Shown here: piece by piece, positions 6,539 to 10,597 of the stretch
Position numbering within the stretch: the first letter of the stretch is position 1
Layout of the letters: each line of letters begins with the position of its first letter
NCBI GenBank assembly: GCA_900769955.1
Contig: CAAGIP010000007.1
Span: forward strand, 1 to 10,597
From: Spirochaetia bacterium
Lineage (GTDB): Bacteria > Spirochaetota > Spirochaetia > Sphaerochaetales > Sphaerochaetaceae
DNA length: 10,597 nucleotides
Reading direction: 5' to 3'
The notes under the pieces: model-generated
What the model was told of the DNA's origin: nothing
The model's database searches: none
Seen by the model: only the letters and a program-made list of their open reading frames with translations
Made by a program: the position numbers and the translations under genes

Positions 6539-7444
6539 TCAGAACCAGCGTTCACGCGTTTTGCCAAGGCGTGTTCCGTAGCTTGATGCAGACGAGTGCG
6601 CTACGCCCAGAAGCTCATCCATTTCCTTAAGTGCACCCTTATACGGACAGGGCTGAAAGTGGGTGAGGATGTAGTTTACCTTCTTAATCTTTCCTTTGTT
6701 ATCAAGGCAGAACTGCCGGACCGGGGCAGCGATGTGAAACACCCACATCGGGGTGCATATCGTGACTTCATCGAATGATGACACATCGACATGTTTTACT
6801 CTCATCGGCCAGCGGTGCATGGCAAAGCGTCCGCACCACCAGAATCCGAGGATGCCTTCAGTCCTCTCAGTGCATTCAAGCTTTACTATGACGGCTCCGG
6901 TCCTGTCCGCTTCCTCATAGGCGATTCTTTCGGTTGTTCCCAGTCTGGAAAAATAAACAACTGCTTTGCTTTTATCTTTTCCGACATTGCAGTAACTGCT
7001 TTTTTCTATAACGTTATGCTCCTGGGAGTAAAAGACAAATGCGGCATATGCAGTGAAGAACTGTATGAAGCTGAAGAGGAAATAGCTGTTTGAAAGGAAG
7101 TTGGATGGGAATATCACAAGCTGGATTATGATCCAGGCATTCAGAAGAACGCCGCAGACCATGCTGAGCACTATACCGGACCTTCTTTTCCTGAATAGGA
7201 GGTATGATGCGATGAGGTTGGGAACCCCGTTTATGAGAAAGAGTGCAATTCCCGGAAATACGTAATCCCGATAGAGATACTCAGCAAGCGGGAGTACCTG
7301 AAAGTAGGGGAGCATCGTTTCCATGTGAAGCAGGTGGCCGTCGGGAGCAAGTTCCATCATCGCGGCTCCCCATAGTGCTCCGAGCCCGATGAAGAGATCC
7401 CAGAAGAGAACTGCCTTTGCCGTAATAGTCCATCTTGATCTCAC
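6539..7444 (-). CDS. Four-helix membrane protein fused to a C-terminal flavodoxin domain
   Basis: The 301-residue protein has two parts. Residues 1-150 are hydrophobic, with about four membrane segments (near 9-29, 63-84, 89-111 and 119-139) and the positively charged loop RKRRSG at 85-90. I do not recognise this half as a named family. Residues 159-301 look like a flavodoxin-like FMN domain: a first strand AVVYFSR with phosphate-loop text SRLGTTERIA, then SFDEVTICTPMWVFHIAAPVRQFC and a later ILTHFQPCPY strand. A membrane-tethered electron-transfer or quinone/xenobiotic reductase role is plausible but unproven. The start is GTG at 7442-7444, overlapping the TetR stop (GTGA), with GGGAGG about six bases upstream inside the TetR gene, so translation is coupled. 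It is probably a target of that regulator. It ends one base before the -35 box of the next gene. Confidence 0.75.
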   Translation of the reverse strand: MRSRWTITAKAVLFWDLFIGLGALWGAAMMELAPDGHLLHMETMLPYFQVLPLAEYLYRDYVFPGIALFLINGVPNLIASYLLFRKRRSGIVLSMVCGVLLNAWIIIQLVIFPSNFLSNSYFLFSFIQFFTAYAAFVFYSQEHNVIEKSSYCNVGKDKSKAVVYFSRLGTTERIAYEEADRTGAVIVKLECTERTEGILGFWWCGRFAMHRWPMRVKHVDVSSFDEVTICTPMWVFHIAAPVRQFCLDNKGKIKKVNYILTHFQPCPYKGALKEMDELLGVAHSSASSYGTRLGKTRERWF

Positions 7445-8067
7445 ACCTCACCTCCCTTATGTGTTTCAAAGAAGCTGATGACATGGCGTCTTATCATCTC
7501 AAGGCACCAGGAGCGTCTTTCAGGTGATCTGTCTGCAATACCGAGCAGGGTGAATATCGGGGCAGTGTACTGAAGGGCCACGGCCTCTATGTCTGAGCCG
7601 AAACGGTGACCAAGACTCTCATAGTTTTTAAAGAGCGTGATGTGGTAGTCCCACATTCTCTTAACATAACGTTCGTTATAGAGCCCTGCAAGACGTGTGT
7701 TCCTGAACTGCTCCATTGTAAGAAGTTTTCTCACTCTGGACACATATGGGTCATCAATGGAGTAAGAGAGAAGCCTGACAACCGATTCGGCCAGATCCTG
7801 AGGTGAAAGTGAGGAAAAGTGTGAAAAGTCACCATCCCTGTCAGATGTGACATGGATCTCATCTTTTCCCGATTCCCTGTCATAGCGTGATGTCATCTCA
7901 TTGAAGATGGCTTCAAAGATCGCATCCTTGGACTCAAAGTGCTTGTAGAGAGAGCTTGCGGTTATTCCGACGGCAGAAGCGATATCACGGACAGTCGTCC
8001 CGTCAAACCCTTTTTCCGAGAAGAGCGACAGTGATTCATCAAGTATTTTTGTTCTTGTGTCTTTCAT
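7441..8067 (-). CDS. TetR/AcrR family transcriptional regulator
   Basis: This is a ligand-responsive repressor of 208 residues, the usual size. The TetR DNA-binding domain is at the N-terminus: TRTKILDESLSLFSEKGFDG, then the helix-turn-helix TTVRDIASAVGITASSLYKHF at 24-44 and the typical ESKDAIFEAIF. The C-terminal ligand-binding half (from about 60) is not diagnostic. The frame is open upstream to 8151, but that Met lies upstream of the predicted promoter; the ATG at 8065-8067 gives the standard N-terminus MKDTRTKILD. Its ribosome binding site AGAGGAG (8083-8089) is rather far, about 15 bases. Twin operators flank and sit in its promoter, pointing to autorepression. It is coupled by a GTGA overlap to the membrane-flavodoxin gene, which it probably controls. 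The inducer is unknown. Confidence 0.9.
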   Translation of the reverse strand: MKDTRTKILDESLSLFSEKGFDGTTVRDIASAVGITASSLYKHFESKDAIFEAIFNEMTSRYDRESGKDEIHVTSDRDGDFSHFSSLSPQDLAESVVRLLSYSIDDPYVSRVRKLLTMEQFRNTRLAGLYNERYVKRMWDYHITLFKNYESLGHRFGSDIEAVALQYTAPIFTLLGIADRSPERRSWCLEMIRRHVISFFETHKGGEV

Positions 8068-8069
8068 AA

Positions 8070-8085
8070 GCGAACAAATGTTCTC
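8070..8085. promoter_or_regulatory. TetR-promoter operator, downstream copy
   Basis: The plus strand reads GCGAACAAATGTTCTC; the core GAACAAATGTTC (8072-8083) has five-base inverted arms around AA. It lies just after the predicted transcription start and overlaps the ribosome binding site of the TetR gene. It also fits the Gram-positive LexA/DinR pattern CGAAC-N4-GTT. Confidence 0.75.
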
Positions 8086-8097
8086 CTCTGTTATTGT

Positions 8098-8126
8098 ATT
8101 AGAGAACAAATGTTCGCTTCTGTCAA
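8098..8126 (-). promoter_or_regulatory. Promoter of the TetR-flavodoxin operon
   Basis: On the minus strand a perfect TTGACA (8121-8126) and TCTAAT (8098-8103, five of six) are 17 bases apart. Transcription should begin near 8091, between the two operator copies. This rules out the ATG at 8151 as the TetR start. Confidence 0.85.
8102..8117. promoter_or_regulatory. TetR-promoter operator, upstream copy
   Basis: The plus strand reads GAGAACAAATGTTCGC with the same 12-base core at 8104-8115. It fills the spacer between the -35 and -10 boxes. Its outer bases mirror those of the downstream copy, and the two cores are exactly 32 bp apart, about three helical turns. Confidence 0.78.
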
Positions 8127-8129
8127 TAT

Positions 8130-8160
8130 AAAAAAACAGACTGCAACTCACGCAGTCTGT
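8130..8160 (-). terminator. Intrinsic terminator of the GntR gene
   Basis: On the minus strand ACAGACTGC and GCAGTCTGT form a nine-pair perfect stem (8160-8152 with 8144-8136) around a seven-base loop, running into a T-run (A-run 8130-8136). It separates the GntR gene from the TetR promoter, whose -35 box begins four bases further on. Confidence 0.9.
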
Positions 8161-8169
8161 CTGACAGTG

Positions 8170-8823
8170 TTATTCCTGTTTTGCCGTTTCCGCCTCAAGC
8201 AGTCTGTCACGCTTCTTCCAGAGGTGGTTCATCATGAATTCAGCTCCCCTTTCGGCATCATGATACTTGAGATAAGTATAGATAAGCGCATGCTCCTCGA
8301 TGGTGCTTCTTATCTCATCGCCATTCATCGTTTTGTAGATGAGCACGGTTGCACTGTTGAGGTGGAGATTCTCATACATGCTGATAAGAAGGGCGTTATC
8401 AGAGAGTCTCACGATCTCCTGATGAAACTGATAGTGGGCCTTGCCGTAGCGGGTGAAGTCAGGATTTTCACATGTCAGGCTCTCCTCCATCTCGACAAGA
8501 TGGGTCTGAAGCCTGTTGGTGTCCGCCTGCTGCTCAGCGGCAAGGCGGAAGGCCAGGGACTCAAGATATGCCCTGATTTCCGTAATCTCCCTGTTTTCCT
8601 TATCTGAAAAGGTTTTTACATAGGTTCCTGAGTGAGCGATGATCTGGACGAGGGAGTTCTGCTCAAGTGCCTTGAATGCTTCACGCACGGGCGTTCTGGA
8701 GCAGTCGAACTCCTGTGAAATGGAGTTTTCGGAAAGTTTATATCCTCCGGGATATTCTCCTGAAAGTATGCGTTTGGAAATGGTTTCTATGATGGTTTCA
8801 ATTAGGGGATTTGTTTTCTTCAT
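8170..8823 (-). CDS. GntR family transcriptional regulator, FadR/FCD subfamily
   Basis: The protein has an N-terminal winged helix (about 4-70) with the family text ISKRILSGEYPGGYKLSENSISQEFDCSRTPVREAFKALEQNSLV. A helical FCD effector-binding domain (about 78-205) follows. The FCD domain shows the expected metal/ligand histidines His134 (FHQEI), His178 (EEHALI) and His200 (MMNHLW). With the ATG at 8821-8823 the length is 217 residues, normal for FadR/NanR-like proteins. The frame stays open upstream to 8931, but that stretch lacks family resemblance. No Shine-Dalgarno sequence precedes 8823, and TTGTAC-17-TAAAAT on the minus strand (8834-8862) would start the mRNA only a few bases before the ATG. 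It is divergent from the epimerase gene and probably regulates it; the ligand could be an amino sugar or derivative, which is inference. Confidence 0.87.
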   Translation of the reverse strand: MKKTNPLIETIIETISKRILSGEYPGGYKLSENSISQEFDCSRTPVREAFKALEQNSLVQIIAHSGTYVKTFSDKENREITEIRAYLESLAFRLAAEQQADTNRLQTHLVEMEESLTCENPDFTRYGKAHYQFHQEIVRLSDNALLISMYENLHLNSATVLIYKTMNGDEIRSTIEEHALIYTYLKYHDAERGAEFMMNHLWKKRDRLLEAETAKQE

Positions 8824-8833
8824 TACGGAATTG

Positions 8834-8862
8834 ATTTTAAACGATAAAATTTCCGAGTACAA
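8834..8862 (-). promoter_or_regulatory. Candidate GntR gene promoter
   Basis: On the minus strand TTGTAC (8857-8862) and TAAAAT (8834-8839) are 17 bases apart, with transcription predicted near 8827, four bases before the ATG. TACAAG at 8858-8863, overlapping the -35, repeats a half-site found in the epimerase promoter inverted repeat, consistent with autoregulation. The match to consensus is moderate. Confidence 0.35.
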
Positions 8863-8984
8863 GGCAGAACGACAGTTTAGACGTGCCATCTTTTGACATA
8901 TGAGTGGTAAATAATGTGTGCAAAAGTACATAATCGGCCTTGATGGGCAGAATCATTTTTTCGGAGGAGCCATAACATTTTACT

Positions 8985-9012
8985 TTGAAAAACTTGAATA
9001 CAAGTTTATAAT
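8985..9012 (+). promoter_or_regulatory. Promoter of the epimerase gene
   Basis: TTGAAA (8985-8990) and a perfect TATAAT (9007-9012) are 16 bases apart. The predicted start near 9019 leaves a short leader with AGGAG at 9022-9026, twelve bases before the ATG. The remaining gap between the divergent genes (8863-8984) shows no further feature I can support. Confidence 0.75.
8990..9007. promoter_or_regulatory. Inverted-repeat operator in the epimerase promoter
   Basis: AAACTTG (8990-8996) and CAAGTTT (9001-9007) are perfect inverted arms around AATA, occupying the spacer between -35 and -10. The shape resembles FadR-subfamily GntR operators with TTG/CAA arms. A further ACTTGAA half-site follows at 9016-9022. 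Binding by the divergent GntR protein is inferred. Confidence 0.6.
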
Positions 9013-9038
9013 GAGACTTGAAGGAGAAATATTGATAA

Positions 9039-10226
9039 ATGGATTTTTCTGCATTAAGGGAAACATACAGGAAGGAGCTTGTTGAGAATATCCTCCCATT
9101 CTGGCTTGAACATGGTATGGATAAGGTCAACGGCGGTATCTACACCGCACTGGACAGGGACGGAAGTCTGCTCGATACCGATAAATCGGTATGGTTCCAG
9201 GGCAGGGCACTCTGGACCTTCTGTGCCGCTTATGAACAGATCGAGAAGAAAAGCGAGTATCTTGAAGCGGCAAAGAGTCTTGTGGACTTCATCGAGGCAC
9301 ACTGCTTCGACAGTGACGGAAGGATGTTCTTCAAGGTTACCGCTGACGGTAGGCCGGTTGTAAAGAGACTCAGGTACTTCTTCAGCGAGACCTTTGCGAT
9401 AATCGGCTTTGCAACTTACTCCAGAATAACCGGTGATCTTTCCTACAGGGACAAGGCATTTAAGCTGCTTGAGTTCGTCGAGCACATCAGGACGACTCCC
9501 GGGATCCTCATTCCCAAGGTCAATCCCGAGACTGAGCCTTCGATTGCCTTCGGCGGCCCGATGATCCTTCTCAACGTCCTTTCAGAGATGAGGGAAGCTT
9601 ATCCTGAAAAGAAAGAGTGGTGCGATGAGTACATGGCAAAGCTTCTTAACGAGGTTGAGACGTACTTCGTGCGTGATGACCTCAAGTGCGTGCTCGAGAT
9701 CACGGCGCCTGACGGAAGGTTCATGAAGGAGCACTATGACGGCAGGATCATCAACCCCGGTCATGCGATCGAGGGAGCATGGTTCATCATGAATGAGGGT
9801 ATCAAAAAGGATAATGACAAACTGATTAAGCTCGGGCTGAAGATGCTTGACTGGCACTGGGATCTTGGCTGGGATGCCGAGTACGGCGGAGGAATCATAC
9901 AGTACCGCGATGCGCTTGGCCTTCCCCTGAGCGAGTATCATCAGGACATGAAGTTCTGGTGGCCGCAGTGTGAGGCTGCGATCGCAACTCTGATGGCATA
10001 TGCCGTCACTAAGGATGAGAAGTACCTTTCCGAGTTCGAGGAAGTCAATAAGTACATCTATGACAGGTTCGTCGATAAGGAGTGCGGTGAGTGGTACGGC
10101 TACTTCCACAGGGACGGAACGCTGGCAACGAGGATCAAGGGTAACTTCTACAAGGGTCCCTTCCATATTCCCCGCATGTACATGAAGTGCATCGAGATCA
10201 TCGACCAGTTCGGTCTTGCGAAGTAA
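9039..10226 (+). CDS. N-acylglucosamine 2-epimerase family protein (AGE)
   Basis: The likely reaction is interconversion of N-acetylglucosamine and N-acetylmannosamine (or epimerisation of a related sugar) in the cytoplasm, feeding sialic acid or amino-sugar metabolism. The 395 residues match the family's (alpha/alpha)6-barrel length. Conserved positions include Asn31-Gly-Gly-Ile-Tyr, WFQGRALW with Arg56, FSETFA at 115-120, NPGHAIEGAW with His242 and Glu245, KFWWPQCE at 305-312 and FHIPRMYM with His376 and Arg379. The two histidines, 134 residues apart, correspond to the catalytic pair reported for AGE enzymes. Cellobiose or mannose 2-epimerases share the fold, so the exact sugar is uncertain. 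It is a single-gene unit with its own promoter and hairpin, divergent from the GntR gene. No nanA, nanK or sugar transporter is seen nearby; the ABC importer at the other end of the window is not of the sugar type. Confidence 0.9.
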   Translation: MDFSALRETYRKELVENILPFWLEHGMDKVNGGIYTALDRDGSLLDTDKSVWFQGRALWTFCAAYEQIEKKSEYLEAAKSLVDFIEAHCFDSDGRMFFKVTADGRPVVKRLRYFFSETFAIIGFATYSRITGDLSYRDKAFKLLEFVEHIRTTPGILIPKVNPETEPSIAFGGPMILLNVLSEMREAYPEKKEWCDEYMAKLLNEVETYFVRDDLKCVLEITAPDGRFMKEHYDGRIINPGHAIEGAWFIMNEGIKKDNDKLIKLGLKMLDWHWDLGWDAEYGGGIIQYRDALGLPLSEYHQDMKFWWPQCEAAIATLMAYAVTKDEKYLSEFEEVNKYIYDRFVDKECGEWYGYFHRDGTLATRIKGNFYKGPFHIPRMYMKCIEIIDQFGLAK

Positions 10227-10238
10227 GACATAAAGAGA

Positions 10239-10262
10239 GAAGGCTGCCGTCTGGCAGCCTTC
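10239..10262. terminator. Hairpin between the converging epimerase and RlmL-like genes
   Basis: GAAGGCTGCC (10239-10248) pairs perfectly with GGCAGCCTTC (10253-10262) around GTCT. On the minus strand TCTCTCTTTAT follows, on the plus strand ATCGTTGTC, so it probably serves mainly the minus-strand gene but could act both ways. Confidence 0.75.
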
Positions 10263-10269
10263 ATCGTTG

Positions 10270-10597
10270 TCACTGTTTTACTTTTACGACCAGCTTCTTT
10301 CCGAGGTCGACCTTTACCTTGTGCCTTATGAGATAGCACTTGTGGATCTTCTCATCACGTTTGAAGTCATCTCCGATCGTATCGGGAGTGATGTCCTCAA
10401 CGGAGTACTTCTGAGTGATGTACTCATCAAGCTTAAAGCGCCTGAAGTTGTTCGAGAAGATGAGCACTCCTCCCTTTTCCAGATGCATCATGCATGCGTC
10501 GATCAGTCTCACATGGTCCCTCTGGACATCGAAGGAGTCCCTGTTCTTGCTGTTGGAGAACGTCGGGGGATCGCAGAAGATCATGTCAAAGCGGTCA
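10270..10597 (-). CDS. RlmL/RlmK-like 23S rRNA methyltransferase (5' part outside window)
   Basis: Only the C-terminal 109 residues are present; the frame is open to the window edge (DRFDMIFCDPP). The text closely follows the C-terminal Rossmann domain of the fused RlmKL enzyme: catalytic/SAM-region motif IFCDPPTFSNSK, then FDVQRDHVRLIDACM, GGVLIFSNNFRRFKLD and IHKCYLIRH. In Escherichia coli this half (RlmK) makes m7G2069 in 23S rRNA while the N-terminal half (RlmL) makes m2G2445. Whether the N-terminal THUMP and RlmL domains exist here cannot be seen; a stand-alone SAM-dependent methyltransferase of the same class is the alternative. It converges on the epimerase gene with a shared hairpin. 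Confidence 0.85.
   Translation of the reverse strand, partial: DRFDMIFCDPPTFSNSKNRDSFDVQRDHVRLIDACMMHLEKGGVLIFSNNFRRFKLDEYITQKYSVEDITPDTIGDDFKRDEKIHKCYLIRHKVKVDLGKKLVVKVKQ

Noticed and set aside
8068..8151. N-terminal extension of the TetR protein starting at 8151
   Set aside because: The extension covers the terminator, the promoter and both operators upstream of the predicted transcription start, and is not TetR-like; the ATG at 8067 is preferred.
8110..8607. 165-codon open frame on the plus strand
   Set aside because: It starts inside the TetR operator/promoter region and runs antisense to the GntR gene; no family resemblance.
8837..9130. 97-codon minus-strand open frame crossing the GntR-epimerase gap
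   Set aside because: It overlaps the promoters of both divergent genes and the epimerase start; the text is low in recognisable features and has no ribosome binding site.
9582..10166. 194-codon open frame on the minus strand
   Set aside because: It is antisense to the well-supported epimerase gene and has no recognisable motif.
1..10597. CRISPR array, tRNA, rRNA, riboswitch or prophage attachment site
   Set aside because: No regularly spaced repeats, cloverleaf-like sequence, rRNA-like text or known riboswitch core was recognised by eye on either strand.

Overview
The window looks like chromosomal DNA of an anaerobic low-to-mid GC Gram-positive bacterium (Bacillota, probably Clostridia and perhaps Lachnospiraceae-like). 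The basis is protein style: an Rpn-type PD-(D/E)XK protein with the 'GRQVIRPE' N-terminus, a DUF134-NifX fusion, strong AGGAGG ribosome binding sites and A/T-tract hairpin terminators. This is recognition by eye, not a database result. No tRNA, rRNA, CRISPR array or insertion sequence was seen.

Bases 1-3625 hold the end of a plus-strand ABC importer operon of the ferric iron / family-1 solute-binding type: solute-binding protein (5' end outside the window), a double-length fused permease and an ATPase, closed by a hairpin terminator shared with the converging gene. Bases 3668-4723 (minus) encode an Rpn-like nuclease whose C-terminus appears broken by a one-base frameshift. Bases 4891-5550 (minus) encode uracil-DNA glycosylase.

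Bases 5730-8151 (minus) contain a redox/metal-flavoured cluster. A TetR regulator is translationally coupled to a membrane protein fused to flavodoxin. Next comes a DUF134-NifX fusion with a His/Cys-rich tail. The TetR gene has a near-consensus promoter with twin operators exactly 32 bp apart. The DUF134-NifX gene has its own near-consensus promoter with a palindrome over the expected transcription start, and an internal ribosome binding site and ATG that could make the NifX domain separately.

Bases 8170-10226 are a divergent pair: a GntR/FCD regulator (minus) and an N-acylglucosamine 2-epimerase family enzyme (plus). Between them lies an inverted repeat sitting inside the epimerase promoter. 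This suggests regulated amino-sugar (GlcNAc/ManNAc) metabolism. The window ends inside a minus-strand RlmL/RlmK-type 23S rRNA methyltransferase.

No clearly new multi-gene system was found. The most distinctive signals are the frameshifted Rpn gene, the twin-operator TetR promoter, the two-product design of the DUF134-NifX gene, and two genes (ung, GntR) that lack a ribosome binding site and may be leaderless.
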